Shown here: piece after piece, positions 46,115 through 55,339 of the stretch
How positions within the stretch are numbered: position 1 is the first letter of the stretch
Layout: every line of letters begins with the position of its first letter
Assembly (NCBI RefSeq): GCF_014534655.1
Contig: NZ_JACVVD010000001.1
Location: 620,001-684,000 of the forward strand
Source: Paenibacillus sedimenti
GTDB taxonomy: Bacteria > Bacillota > Bacilli > Paenibacillales > NBRC-103111
DNA: 64,000 nt
Direction: 5' to 3'
The notes under the pieces: model-generated
Database searches by the model: none
Told to the model about the DNA's origin: nothing
What the model saw: the letters and a program-made list of their open reading frames with translations, nothing else
Position numbers and translations under genes: made by a program

Positions 46115-47128
46115 TTAAGCCCTTACTAATGCTTGCGATGAAGCGCGGATCAGCAGCTCGGACGGAAGAATCAGCTTGCGATTCTCCCGGGCGGGTTCGC
46201 TCTCGATGCGCTCGATCAGCAGCTGCATGCCAAGCGAACCGAACTGGTAAGCCGGTTGAGCGGCCACGGTGAGGAATGGGTTGATGGCTTCCGCATGGAC
46301 GAAGTCGTCGAAGCAGACGACGGAGATATCTTGCGGAACTTGAAGTCCTCTCTGGCGCAGAGACTTAATGACGCCAACAGCCAGCATATTATTGGCTGCA
46401 AAAATGGCGGTTGGCGGCGAAGGATGCTGCAACAACGCCTCGAGAGCAGACTCGTCGTGAAAATCACGATAGTTGACGTGAATAATGAGCGAGTCATCGA
46501 TCGGCAGACCGTTGAGCGTATGCGCTTCGCGATAGCCCAAATGCCGCAGGCGCGCGGTTGAAACGTCCTGCGAGCCGTTAATCAGCGCTATGCGGCGGTG
46601 CCCGATGCCGATCAGGTGCTCGACTAGCTTTCGCGCGCCTTCCTTGCTGTCCCCGAGTACAACATCCGCTTCGATGCCCGGAACTTCGCGGTCGAGCACG
46701 ACGAAGGGGATGTTGTGCTTTTGCAGCTGCTGCAGGTGCTCCAGCGAATGGTCCCCCGTCGGTGCGAATAAGACGCCGTCCACGCGAGTCGATAAAATCA
46801 TATCGACGTAATCTTTTTCCTTCGCATAATCCTCATCGCTATTGCCAAAAAGCAGCCTGAACCCCGAGCGCTTGGCAGCATCCTCGGCACCGCGCGCTAT
46901 CGTTGTATAAAACGGATTCGTTATATCCGTAATGAGCAAAGACAAAATGTGCGTCTTTTGCAAAACAAGACTGCGAGCCATCGAGTTCGGGATGTAATGG
47001 AGTTCCTCCATTACTTTGCGGACTCGTTTGCGAGTCGCCTCGCTAATCCGTCCTGTGTTATTGATAACTCTCGAGACCGTCATGGCAGAGACGCCGGCTT
47101 TTTCAGCAATATCATAGATTGTAATCAC
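46115..47128 (-). CDS. fucR: LacI-family regulator of the fucose operon
   Basis: The product is 337 residues from the GTG at 47126-47128. The N-terminal helix-turn-helix is TIYDIAEKAGVSAMTVSRVI, with the hinge helix YIPNSMARSL that inserts into the operator's central CG. Residues 60-337 are the periplasmic-binding-protein-like effector domain (ITDITNPFYTTIARGAEDAA; RRIALINGS; IFAANNMLAVG). It is divergent from fucU and should repress it in the absence of a fucose-derived inducer. Two likely operators of the sequence TTATCGRTAA lie in front of fucU and fucI. The gene name is given by position only. Confidence 0.85.
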   Translation of the reverse strand: MITIYDIAEKAGVSAMTVSRVINNTGRISEATRKRVRKVMEELHYIPNSMARSLVLQKTHILSLLITDITNPFYTTIARGAEDAAKRSGFRLLFGNSDEDYAKEKDYVDMILSTRVDGVLFAPTGDHSLEHLQQLQKHNIPFVVLDREVPGIEADVVLGDSKEGARKLVEHLIGIGHRRIALINGSQDVSTARLRHLGYREAHTLNGLPIDDSLIIHVNYRDFHDESALEALLQHPSPPTAIFAANNMLAVGVIKSLRQRGLQVPQDISVVCFDDFVHAEAINPFLTVAAQPAYQFGSLGMQLLIERIESEPARENRKLILPSELLIRASSQALVRA

Positions 47129-47180
47129 GTGCAGTCACCTTTTCGTTCATTCTATTCGTCTATTGTATAGAAATTAAGGA

Positions 47181-47223
47181 TTGACAGCAAGGCAGGAAAT
47201 TGTTAATTTTGAGTTATCGGTAA
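47181..47223 (+). promoter_or_regulatory. fucU promoter with LacI-type operator
   Basis: TTGACA at 47181-47186 and TAATTT at 47204-47209 have the ideal 17-base spacing. The near-palindrome TTATCGGTAA (47214-47223) starts four bases after the -10, covering the likely transcription start. A second copy lies before fucI. Confidence 0.7.
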
Positions 47224-47291
47224 CACAATTAATTCATCGTATAGTCGTATGAAGAACGAAATCCTAAGAAAATTCAATGGAGGTTATGAAT

Positions 47292-47717
47292 ATGCTAAAA
47301 GGAATTCCATCCATTCTTTCACCTGAACTTTTGAAGGTACTGATGGAGATGGGGCATGGCGACGAAATCGTCATCGCTGACGGTAATTTTCCTGCGGTCA
47401 GCCATACGAATCGATTGCTGCGCAGTGACGGTCACGGCGTCCCCGAGTTGTTGGAAGCGCTTTTAACTTTGTTCCCGCTTGATACCTACAGCGAGCAGCC
47501 GGTTGCTCTCATGGACGTCGTCCCGGGAGATACCGTGGAAACGCCAATCTGGAGGACTTATGAGCAGATCATTGGCAAACACATAACCCCAGCGATCGAG
47601 CATGTGGAGCGTTTTGCTTTTTATGAACGTGCTAAGAAAGCATATGCGATTGTAGCAACAAGCGAAAAGGCGCTGTACGCCAACATTATTTTGAAGAAGG
47701 GCGTCATCAGCGAATAA
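47292..47717 (+). CDS. fucU: L-fucose mutarotase, RbsD/FucU family
   Basis: The product is 141 residues from ATG 47292 (GGAGG eight bases upstream). It speeds the interconversion of alpha and beta L-fucose in the cytoplasm, supplying the anomer used by the isomerase. The family signature is LLKVLMEMGHGDEIVIADGN with the catalytic His, and later YANIILKKGV. It is the first gene of the fucose operon, downstream of the operator, and 69 bases before fucI. Confidence 0.88.
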   Translation: MLKGIPSILSPELLKVLMEMGHGDEIVIADGNFPAVSHTNRLLRSDGHGVPELLEALLTLFPLDTYSEQPVALMDVVPGDTVETPIWRTYEQIIGKHITPAIEHVERFAFYERAKKAYAIVATSEKALYANIILKKGVISE

Positions 47718-47746
47718 GCCAATTCGCCCCATATGCGAACTTTGGA

Positions 47747-47756
47747 TTATCGATAA
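47747..47756 (+). promoter_or_regulatory. Perfect palindromic operator upstream of fucI
   Basis: TTATCGATAA is a perfect palindrome with a central CG, as LacI-family proteins prefer. It differs by one base from the copy at 47214. It lies between fucU and fucI and may bind the same repressor, for example by looping over about 530 bases. Confidence 0.6.
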
Positions 47757-47786
47757 CTCTATCAAAACTCTAAGGAGGAATTAAAC

Positions 47787-49577
47787 ATGGCAAACAGCGA
47801 CAACAGATGGAAACAAGGCTTCCCAAAAATCGGGATCAGACCGACAATCGACGGCAGAAGAAAAGGCGTGCGCGAATCGCTCGAAGATCAAACGATGAAC
47901 ATGGCTAAAGCAGTCGCATCACTGCTCAGCGAAACGCTGAAATATCCGAACGGCGAGCCTGTCGAATGCATCATCGCGGATACTTGCATCGGCGGCGTTG
48001 CTGAAGCCTCAGCGGCTGCTGAGAAATTCGCGAAAGCCGGCGTTGGCGTCTCCATCACGGTGACTCCTTGCTGGTGTTACGGCACGGAAACGATGGATAT
48101 GGATCCCTCGACGCCGAAAGCGATTTGGGGCTTCAATGGTACCGAGCGCCCGGGAGCCGTCTATTTGGCAGCAGTGCTTTCCGGCCATGCGCAGAAGGGC
48201 ATTCCCGCATTTGGCATTTACGGCAAAGACGTGCAGGATGCAGGCACGACGGATATTCCGCAGGACGTTCAGGAAAAGCTGCTCCGTTTTGCCAAGGCAG
48301 GACTTGCCGCAGCCTACATGAAGGGCAAATCTTACCTGTCCATCGGCTCCGTCTCCATGGGAATCGCAGGATCCATCGTGAATGAGGAGCTGTTCCAGAA
48401 CTACCTCGGCATGCGCAACGAGTATGTCGATATGACGGAGCTGGTGCGACGCATCGATGAGGAGATTTTCGACCCGGAAGAATATCGTATCGCTCTAAAC
48501 TGGGTTAAAGAAAACTGCAAGGAGGGCCCTGACAAAAACCCTCCGGAAATCCAAACGTCGCGCGAGAAAAAAGACCAAGACTGGGAAAAGGTCGTCAAAA
48601 TGACCTTGATCGTCCGCGATCTCATGGTTGGCAACCTACGTCTTGCCGATCTTGATTACGGTGAAGAAGCACTCGGTCATAATGCGATTCTATCCGGCTT
48701 CCAGGGGCAGCGCCATTGGACGGATCATTTCCCGAACGGAGATTTCCTGGAAGCGATCCTCAATACGTCATTCGACTGGAACGGCAAGCGCGCGCCATAT
48801 TTGGTCGCAACCGAGAATGACAGCTTGAATGGCGTGGTGATGCTCTTCGGTAATTTGCTCACGAATACGGCGCAAATTTTTGCGGACGTGAGAACGTACT
48901 GGAGTCCGGATGCGGTGAAGCGGGTTACGGGACATACGCTCACCGGAGCGGCGAAGGATGGCATTCTTCATTTGATCAACTCCGGTCCTGCGGCGCTGGA
49001 TGGTACGGGTGAACAGACACGCGATGGTAAACCGGTGATGAAGCCTTTCTGGGAAATTACGGACGAAGAAGTGACTAAATGCTTGGAAGCGACGTCCTGG
49101 CGTCCGGCGGCTGTGGAATATTTCCGGGGCGGCGGCTATTCCACGGACTTCCTGACCAAAGGCGGCATGCCGGTCACGATGTCCCGCATCAACTTAGTGA
49201 AAGGCTTGGGGCCAGTGCTGCAGCTTGCGGAAGGCTATTCGGTCGACCTGCCGGAGGACGTTCACAACACACTCGACCTTCGCACGGATTCGACATGGCC
49301 GACGACGTGGTTTGCTCCTATTTTGACAGGTGAAGGATCGTTTACGGATGTGTACTCGGTGATGGACAACTGGGGATCGAATCATGGCTCGATCAGCTAT
49401 GGTCACATTGGGGCCGATTTGATTACGCTCGCTGCGATTTTGAGAATTCCGGTTTCGATGCATAACGTTGCGAAGGAACATATTTTCCGTCCGCGCGTGT
49501 GGAGCAATTTCGGTACTTCAGACCCTGAAGGCGCAGATTTCAGAGCTTGCAGCAGTTTCGGTCCTTTATATAAGTAA
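47787..49577 (+). CDS. fucI: L-fucose isomerase
   Basis: The product is 596 residues, the normal length for FucI. It converts L-fucose to L-fuculose, using Mn2+, as a cytoplasmic hexamer. [20 protein letters not shown] at the start and [19 protein letters not shown] are family hallmarks. The metal-ligand segments include [17 protein letters not shown] and the C-terminal [20 protein letters not shown] strong AAGGAGG lies upstream. It is the second operon gene, with the kinase 30 bases later. Confidence 0.94.
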   Translation: MANSDNRWKQGFPKIGIRPTIDGRRKGVRESLEDQTMNMAKAVASLLSETLKYPNGEPVECIIADTCIGGVAEASAAAEKFAKAGVGVSITVTPCWCYGTETMDMDPSTPKAIWGFNGTERPGAVYLAAVLSGHAQKGIPAFGIYGKDVQDAGTTDIPQDVQEKLLRFAKAGLAAAYMKGKSYLSIGSVSMGIAGSIVNEELFQNYLGMRNEYVDMTELVRRIDEEIFDPEEYRIALNWVKENCKEGPDKNPPEIQTSREKKDQDWEKVVKMTLIVRDLMVGNLRLADLDYGEEALGHNAILSGFQGQRHWTDHFPNGDFLEAILNTSFDWNGKRAPYLVATENDSLNGVVMLFGNLLTNTAQIFADVRTYWSPDAVKRVTGHTLTGAAKDGILHLINSGPAALDGTGEQTRDGKPVMKPFWEITDEEVTKCLEATSWRPAAVEYFRGGGYSTDFLTKGGMPVTMSRINLVKGLGPVLQLAEGYSVDLPEDVHNTLDLRTDSTWPTTWFAPILTGEGSFTDVYSVMDNWGSNHGSISYGHIGADLITLAAILRIPVSMHNVAKEHIFRPRVWSNFGTSDPEGADFRACSSFGPLYK

Positions 49578-49607
49578 AGGGATTTGCACGTTAGTGAGGT
49601 GATTGCA

Positions 49608-51107
49608 GTGGGAACGAACCCTTTGCATATGTTAGCGGTAGATTTTGGAGCAAGCAGCGGAAGAACGATTCTTGGGCGCTGGGACGGCGCGAGGCTTACG
49701 GTGGAGGATATTCATCGTTTTGCCAATGATCCGGTCCGGCTCGGCGACAGCCTCCATTGGGACTTTCTCCGCCTGTTTCATGAGCTGAAAAAAGGGATTC
49801 ATGCTTACAAACAGCATGCTTCAGGCAGCCCGGCATCGATTGCGGTAGACACATGGGGCGTGGATTACGGCTTTGTGAACGGAAAAGGGAAGCTGATCGG
49901 CAATCCGTACCACTATCGGGATGCGCGCAACACAGTTGCGATGGAAGAACTGCTGGCTTCGCTGCCGGATGCGGAATTGTATGCCCGCACTGGGATTCAG
50001 CCCTTATCATTTAATACGATTTTTCAGCTTTATGCGGAAGCAAAAGCACAAACTCAATCCTTGGACGGCGATACGCGGATGCTGTTCATGCCGGACTTAT
50101 TTCGTTATTACTTATCCGGTGTTCGTTCTACGGAATACACGATCGCCAGCACCTCAGGGCTTCTCGATCCGACAGCAAGAGATTGGGACCGGGATCTGCT
50201 GGGCCGGATTTCGGTACCGTCCACGCTTTTTACGGACATCGTCATGCCGGGCACCGCTGAGGGCGTGCTCCGAAAAGAAATCGCCGAAGAACTGCAAGTT
50301 AGCGTTATTCCGATCGTCGCAACGGCTTCTCATGATACGGCATCCGCTGTTGTTTCCATCCCCTCGCTTCAAGGTGACTATGCCTACATTTCTTGTGGGA
50401 CCTGGTCCTTGATGGGCGTTGAGCTGGATCAGCCGATCCTGAATGAAGATGCCCGCCGCTGGGGCTTTACGAATGAAGGGGGAGCGGAACGTAAAATCCG
50501 CATGCTCAAAAACATCATGGGCCTGTGGCTTCTCCAGGAATGCAAGCGGCAGTGGGAGCTGGAAGGCGAGACGCTTTCTTACGCCGAAATGCAGGAAATG
50601 GCGAAGCGGGAGAAGGGGCTGCTTTACTATGTAGATCCAGAGGACCCCGTCTTTCTTGCGCCGGGCCATATGCCGGATCGGATTCGCCGTTACTGTGCAC
50701 ATACCGGTCAAACGGTGCCGCAAACGAAAGCGGAGCTGATCCGCTGTGTGGTCGATAGCCTCGCTATGAAATTTAAGCAATCGCTCGATGAGATTGAGCT
50801 GCTGCTCGGCAAAAAGCTGGCCTCCATCCATATCGTCGGCGGCGGCATTCAAAATCGCCTGCTGTGCCAACTGACGGCTAATGCAACGGGCAGACCCGTG
50901 ATCGCAGGTCCCGTCGAGGCGACGGCCATCGGCAATGTGATGATGCAGGCCAAAGCGCACGGCGAGGTGGGCACGCTCGAGCAAATCCGCCAGGTCGTCA
51001 TGGATTCCTTCCCGCCGGACCGGTATGAGCCCGAGGATAGCGCGGAGTGGCAGGAGGCTTTTCACACCTATAAGCAAGTTATTACTAAGAAATCAGTAAG
51101 GAGTTGA
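49608..51107 (+). CDS. FGGY-family kinase, probable L-fuculokinase (rhamnulokinase-like)
   Basis: The product is 499 residues from GTG 49608, preceded by GTGAGGTGATT; an upstream TTG at 49584 is not needed. The N-terminal LAVDFGASSGRTILGRWDG is the phosphate-binding motif of rhamnulokinase-type FGGY kinases, VDTWGVDYGFV contains the catalytic-region Asp, and GGGIQNRLLCQLTANATG is the C-terminal ATP-binding signature. In this operon it would phosphorylate L-fuculose at O-1 to give the aldolase substrate. The sequence is of the rhamnulokinase subfamily rather than classic FucK, so the operon position decides the assignment. Confidence 0.85.
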   Translation: MGTNPLHMLAVDFGASSGRTILGRWDGARLTVEDIHRFANDPVRLGDSLHWDFLRLFHELKKGIHAYKQHASGSPASIAVDTWGVDYGFVNGKGKLIGNPYHYRDARNTVAMEELLASLPDAELYARTGIQPLSFNTIFQLYAEAKAQTQSLDGDTRMLFMPDLFRYYLSGVRSTEYTIASTSGLLDPTARDWDRDLLGRISVPSTLFTDIVMPGTAEGVLRKEIAEELQVSVIPIVATASHDTASAVVSIPSLQGDYAYISCGTWSLMGVELDQPILNEDARRWGFTNEGGAERKIRMLKNIMGLWLLQECKRQWELEGETLSYAEMQEMAKREKGLLYYVDPEDPVFLAPGHMPDRIRRYCAHTGQTVPQTKAELIRCVVDSLAMKFKQSLDEIELLLGKKLASIHIVGGGIQNRLLCQLTANATGRPVIAGPVEATAIGNVMMQAKAHGEVGTLEQIRQVVMDSFPPDRYEPEDSAEWQEAFHTYKQVITKKSVRS

Positions 51108-51113
51108 TATGAG

Positions 51114-51773
51114 ATGTCGGAGCAGAAAACGAGAGAAGAACTAACGAAATATGCGCGTAAAAGCGTGGCAAAAGGACTCGTTGTCGGTCCCGGAGGGAAC
51201 ATCAGCGCCCGATTCGAGGACATCATGTACCTGTCCCCAAGCGGCTTTGCGCTGGAAGATATTGAGCCTGAGCAATGGGTGCCTATTCACATTCCCTCGG
51301 GTGACATTTTGGATAAGTCGTACCGTCCGTCATCTGAAGTGCTCATGCATTTGTTCTGCTATCGCGTGAACCCGAACATGCAGGCCATCGTGCATACGCA
51401 CCCGGCGTACTGCATTGCATTAACGCTTGTAGACGATGAACTGCCGATGCTGTTCCCGGATCAAGCGGCGCTTGTCGGCGATGTGGCCTTCGTGCCTTAC
51501 GTCGTACCGACGACGGATAAACTGGCGAATCTCGTTGCCGAAAAGGCTGACCGGTACAGCTCGATTTTGCTTAAAAATCACGGCCTCGTCACGACCGGCA
51601 AAAACTTGCGCGAAGCTTACTACCGCACGGAAGTGATGGAGGAAAGCGCCAAAATCTACATGATCGCCAAGTCCGTAGGACAGCCTAGACGACTGACGGA
51701 GGAAGAGTACAAAGAAATTCAAGGGCTCGAAAGCGAAGCATATCGCGTGAATTTGCTGCAACAAATGAAATAA
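51114..51773 (+). CDS. fucA: Class II aldolase, probable L-fuculose-1-phosphate aldolase
   Basis: The product is 219 residues from ATG 51114, behind AAGGAG. Class II AraD/FucA aldolases cleave fuculose-1-phosphate to dihydroxyacetone phosphate and L-lactaldehyde using zinc. The motifs are GNISARFEDIMYLSPSG, YRPSSEVLMHLFCYR, the zinc ligands in AIVHTHPAYC, and LLKNHGLVTTGKN with the third His. It is the last gene of the operon, and a terminator follows at once. No lactaldehyde-processing gene or fucose permease is present here. Confidence 0.88.
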   Translation: MSEQKTREELTKYARKSVAKGLVVGPGGNISARFEDIMYLSPSGFALEDIEPEQWVPIHIPSGDILDKSYRPSSEVLMHLFCYRVNPNMQAIVHTHPAYCIALTLVDDELPMLFPDQAALVGDVAFVPYVVPTTDKLANLVAEKADRYSSILLKNHGLVTTGKNLREAYYRTEVMEESAKIYMIAKSVGQPRRLTEEEYKEIQGLESEAYRVNLLQQMK

Positions 51774-51783
51774 GGTACAAATA

Positions 51784-51808
51784 AGCCCGCCATCGTTGGC
51801 GGGCTATT
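51784..51808 (+). terminator. Terminator of the fucose operon
   Basis: AGCCCGCC at 51784-51791 pairs with GGCGGGCT at 51798-51805. The T tract is poor. Confidence 0.7.
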
Positions 51809-51832
51809 CAACGTTTTGGGCTCTGCAGCCGC

Positions 51833-52065
51833 TATCCCCCTGGCTCAGAGGAGAGTGGAAGTATTTGTTCTGGGCACTATCCCCCTGGCTCAGGTCCGGT
51901 GCATTTGTTCTAGGCATTTTCCCCCTGGCTCAGAGGAGATGCGGAGCCTTTGTTCTAGGCACTATCCCAATGGCTCAGAGGAGAAAGTATTTGATCTAGG
52001 CATTATCCCCATGGATCAGATCAGGTACGATAGCATTTGTTGTATGTATTATCCCCACGGCTCAG
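51833..52065. repeat. Six-copy degenerate tandem array, 40-46-base period
   Basis: The core TATCCCCCTGGCTCAG occurs at 51833, 51878, 51918, 51963, 52004 and 52050, spaced 45, 40, 45, 41 and 46 bases. Between cores, pieces such as AGAGGAGA and ATTTGTTCTAGGCA recur. The array lies in a 539-base gene-free gap after the fucose operon; 52066-52275 shows nothing else. Frames through it encode repetitive peptides but have no binding site. A single copy lies at 39219. Confidence 0.8.
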
Positions 52066-52275
52066 CTGCAGGGTAAAATACAAGGTTTATGGGCCGAATC
52101 TATATTTACGGATATCTTGAAACTGATGTGCTCTCACCTAAATTTTCATTTGTTATGGTTGTTTCTGAGTTAAGGGGATATTGCTGTTATAGAAATAAAA
52201 AAGAGATAGCGAGCTGAGGATATTGCCAAAATACGGTAATAATCCATAAGTTGGTAACGACTTGCGATTCAAAGC

Positions 52276-52320
52276 GCTAAAAGAGCTAAAAGAGTTAAAA
52301 AAGCTAAAAGAGCTAAAAGA
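52276..52320. repeat. Five 9-bp tandem repeats at the 3' end of chrA
   Basis: GCTAAAAGA is repeated five times without gaps; the third copy is changed to GTTAAAAAA. The chrA stop codon (52313-52315, minus strand) lies inside the last unit, so expansion could move the stop region. Copies read TCTTTTAGC on the coding strand. Confidence 0.85.
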
Positions 52321-53506
52321 GCACCGCTAAGAGCGAACCGCCAACAGCAGTGAGGACGACAACGACCCATGGAGGCAGTTTCCAGAGCATGAGCAAGGCA
52401 AATGCTGCCAGGGTAAGACTGAAATCATATGCGTTATGGATGGCGCTTGTCCAAACCGGATTAAACAATGCTGCAAGCAGAATGCCGACGACCGCTGCAT
52501 TAATGCCTTGCAATGCCGCCTGGAAATTCGGGCGTCGACGGATCGCTCCCCATAGAGGAAGTGTTCCGACAACGAGCAAATAGGATGGCAAGAACATGGC
52601 TAGAAGTGCGATAAGTGCGCCTAGCCATCCGTTCATGATCGCTCCTATATAAGCGGAAAGTGTAAATAAGGGGCCGGGAACGGCTTGCGCGGCGCCATAT
52701 CCGGCCAAGAACTGTGAGTTTGTAATCCATCCTGTCGGAACGACTTCCGCTTCAAGCATCGGCAGGACGACATGACCTCCGCCAAAGACAAGCGAGCCGA
52801 CGCGATAGAAGCTATCGAACATTGCAAGCCACTGCGAAGGGTACAACTGCCTGAGGAGCGGCAGTCCGAGCAACAATATCGTGAAAAGCATCCATGATAT
52901 CACGGCAATTCGTTTGCTAAGGAAAGGAACACCTTCAGAAGCCTTGGGTATCTCAGCTTTTGGCAGGAATAGTCGGCCGAATATACCCGCTGCAGCAATC
53001 AGAATCAGCTGGCTATATGCTGTAGGCCATATCAATGTGATGATTGCCGTCAGAACGGCGATTGTACCTCGGGTGCGATCAGGCGCAAGCGTTCGAGCCA
53101 TTCCCCAAACCGCCTGGGCAACGACTGCGACGGAAACAATCATAAGACCATGCAGCCAACCTGATTGCGCGAGATCGTAACTGCGAACAAGCATGGCGAA
53201 GACCACGAGCGCAAGAGCCGATGGCAGCGTAAATCCCGCCCAAGAGGCGATTCCCCCGAGCAGTCCTGCTCGCAGAATACCAATGGACATGCCGACTTGA
53301 CTGCTTGCCGGTCCGGGCAGGAACTGACAGAGCGCTACGAGATCGGCATAGCTTTTTTCATCAAGCCATTGTCTGCGTTTAACGTATTCTTCCCGAAAAT
53401 AACCAATGTGAGCGACCGGTCCGCCAAATGAGGTCAGTCCAAGTTTTAAGGATACGCCAAGAACCTCCCATATCGTACCTTTCTTCGTTTCTGATTGTTT
53501 ATCCAT
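52313..53506 (-). CDS. chrA: Chromate transporter ChrA family, two-domain
   Basis: The product is 397 residues from the ATG at 53504-53506 (GGGAGAA upstream), the normal size for the fused two-domain type. Each half has the CHR motifs: LGLTSFGGPVAHIGYFREEY, then LCQFLPGPASSQVGMSIG in the first, and VGSLVFGGGHVVLPML with GYGAAQAVPGPLFTLSAYIG in the second. About ten to twelve membrane helices are predicted. ChrA proteins export chromate with proton exchange, giving resistance, though many family members may carry other anions. The C-terminus ends within a 9-base repeat tract. Confidence 0.92.
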   Translation of the reverse strand: MDKQSETKKGTIWEVLGVSLKLGLTSFGGPVAHIGYFREEYVKRRQWLDEKSYADLVALCQFLPGPASSQVGMSIGILRAGLLGGIASWAGFTLPSALALVVFAMLVRSYDLAQSGWLHGLMIVSVAVVAQAVWGMARTLAPDRTRGTIAVLTAIITLIWPTAYSQLILIAAAGIFGRLFLPKAEIPKASEGVPFLSKRIAVISWMLFTILLLGLPLLRQLYPSQWLAMFDSFYRVGSLVFGGGHVVLPMLEAEVVPTGWITNSQFLAGYGAAQAVPGPLFTLSAYIGAIMNGWLGALIALLAMFLPSYLLVVGTLPLWGAIRRRPNFQAALQGINAAVVGILLAALFNPVWTSAIHNAYDFSLTLAAFALLMLWKLPPWVVVVLTAVGGSLLAVLF

Positions 53507-53696
53507 CCGTCGTTCTCCCTTGTTTTTATCTCCGATTATGATACCACATCGAAGTCCCAGGCCAACTATTTTCTTTTATTAAATTTTAATTGTTGACAGA
53601 ATCATGGATGGGTAAAATGGCAGTCGGAAGAGATTCCGGTTGTATTTTTGCCATTCTGTGCTTAAATGTGTTACAGTTAAAAAAGAGGTGATAAAG

Positions 53697-54701
53697 ATGA
53701 TTAAATTGGGCATTTTGGACCAATCACAAATAGGAGAAGGTCGCACAGCGGCGGAGACGCTCGCTGAGACGACACAATTAGCTCAGGAAGCAGATAAGCT
53801 GGGTTATACGCGCTACTGGGTATCGGAGCACCACGCCTCACAGGCGCTGGCGCACTCCAGCCCTGAGGTGCTGATCGCTCACTTGGCTGCGAAAACGACG
53901 CGCATCCGATTAGGCTCAGGCGGCATCATGCTGCCTCATTACAGCGCGTACAAAGTGGCGGAAAATTTCCGCCTGCTGGAGGCGCTGCACCCGGGTCGCA
54001 TCGATATAGGACTCGGCCGCGCGCCTGGCGGCATGCCGATCTCAACCCGCGCGCTGCAGGAGGGCAAATATACAGGTGTGGACCAATATCCGCAGCAGGT
54101 CGCGGATTTGACTGGATACCTGTATGATGCCCTGCCTGCTGACCATCGTTTCGCCTCATTGCACGCAGCGCCGATCATTCCGACCGCGCCCGAGGTATGG
54201 CTGCTCGGCTCGTCCTATGAGAGCGCCCGCATTGCTGCTCAGCAGGGTGCTGCCTTCGGCTTTGCGCAATTTTTCGGCAACGCCGATTGCACGGAGGCGC
54301 TGCGCATCTACCGCGAGCACTTCCAACCATCGCGGCTGAACGAGCAAGCTTGCTCCTTGGCTGCAGTGCTCGTCATCTGCGCCGAAACCTCAGAAGAAGC
54401 GAACTTGCTCGCGACGAGTACGGATCTGTTCTTCCTCTCACTGATGCGCGGCATGCTGCTCCCTTCTTTCCCATCGGTGGAAACGGCGATGAACTATCCG
54501 TACACTGAGATGGATTACGCGATGATCCGCGATGGCCGTCATAAGCGCATCGTGGGCACCCCGCAGCAGGTGAAGGAGGAGATTTTGAAGCTGAACGAGG
54601 CTTACCGCGCTGACGAAATCATGATCGTTTCACCCATTCATAATGTTGAAGCGCGAATTCGCTCCTACCGACTGGTAGCGGAGGCTTTTGAACTACAATA
54701 A
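53697..54701 (+). CDS. LLM-class (luciferase-like) flavin-dependent oxidoreductase
   Basis: The product is 334 residues from ATG 53697, behind AGAGGTGAT; the TTG at 53640 is not needed. It starts KLGILDQSQIGEGRTAAETL, typical of the MsnO8/YwcH group. RYWVSEHHASQALAHSSPEVL and TTRIRLGSGGIMLPHYSAYKVAE hold conserved His and flavin-contact residues. RIDIGLGRAPGGMP and VGTPQQVKEEI follow. It would use FMNH2 supplied by a separate reductase to oxidise an unknown substrate in the cytoplasm. It is monocistronic with a strong terminator. Confidence 0.9.
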   Translation: MIKLGILDQSQIGEGRTAAETLAETTQLAQEADKLGYTRYWVSEHHASQALAHSSPEVLIAHLAAKTTRIRLGSGGIMLPHYSAYKVAENFRLLEALHPGRIDIGLGRAPGGMPISTRALQEGKYTGVDQYPQQVADLTGYLYDALPADHRFASLHAAPIIPTAPEVWLLGSSYESARIAAQQGAAFGFAQFFGNADCTEALRIYREHFQPSRLNEQACSLAAVLVICAETSEEANLLATSTDLFFLSLMRGMLLPSFPSVETAMNYPYTEMDYAMIRDGRHKRIVGTPQQVKEEILKLNEAYRADEIMIVSPIHNVEARIRSYRLVAEAFELQ

Positions 54702-54717
54702 ACCGGTTCGCGCAAGC

Positions 54718-54763
54718 GGCCGCCCCCGAAGATCTGTAAAGATTGTTGGGGCGGCCTTCTTTT
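54718..54763 (+). terminator. Terminator after the luciferase-like gene
   Basis: GGCCGCCCCC pairs with GGGGCGGCC, and inner AGATCT/AGATT pieces extend the stem. CTTCTTTT follows. Confidence 0.8.
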
Positions 54764-54886
54764 ATGCCTATAACATGTGGATCTAAGTTGTTTTTACTAT
54801 TGAAAAATAACATAATGAACATGAAGGGCTTGAAACATTCGATGCTTGAGTAAACATGACAATTAACATCTGGGGAGAATGGATTA

Positions 54887-55303
54887 ATGAAGTTTAGAGC
54901 AGTATCAGATGAAACGAAAATCAATTATTTGCTTTGGAGTGTCAGGAAAGAAATTTTCAGAGAAAATAAGTATCTAAACACACTTGAATATGATCCTGCA
55001 CCGTTTCTAGATATCGTTAAGCGCCATATAGATAACTGGGACCCCATTCAGCTATTAGAAATGGATTGTCCGGCAGATGAATATGATGGTGAGACCCGGA
55101 CAGTTACCGTTTATATCACTAAGCATCTTAAGGATATTGACGCAATTTCGCTTAGCAAAACCATAAACAGGGTATTCGGGGATTCGTTTAATCTTGAATT
55201 TAATAAAGAAAATGAGTCCATCGAAATTGCGACAAACATAATAAATTCTTTACGATCAAGTAATTTAACGCCCCATTTTCCAACCTCCATCCGAATACTA
55301 TAA
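54887..55303 (+). CDS. Hypothetical protein, DUF1871-like
   Basis: The product is 138 residues from ATG 54887, with GGGGAGAA upstream. No signal peptide or membrane segment is present. The block FLDIVKRHIDNWDPIQLL followed by DCPADEYDGETRTV resembles DUF1871 (B. subtilis YugE-like), in which WDP and DEYD are conserved and which folds as a small helical bundle. The acidic DEYDGE could bind metal or a partner. The region after residue 100 is less typical. The function is unknown. Confidence 0.65.
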   Translation: MKFRAVSDETKINYLLWSVRKEIFRENKYLNTLEYDPAPFLDIVKRHIDNWDPIQLLEMDCPADEYDGETRTVTVYITKHLKDIDAISLSKTINRVFGDSFNLEFNKENESIEIATNIINSLRSSNLTPHFPTSIRIL

Positions 55304-55339
55304 AGTTATCATACATCACGAATAAGTAGGGGATTCAAC

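Noticed and set aside
50154..51077. 307-codon open frame on the minus strand
   Set aside because: It is the mirror of the FGGY kinase gene, without a binding site or domain.
51833..52065. CRISPR array
   Set aside because: The conserved cores are only about 16 bases, degenerate, the spacers share sequence, and no cas genes are near.
51796..52076. Two overlapping small frames encoding repeated LGTIPLAQRR-like peptides
   Set aside because: They follow only from the tandem repeats, have no ribosome binding site, and the spacing variation breaks the reading frame between units.
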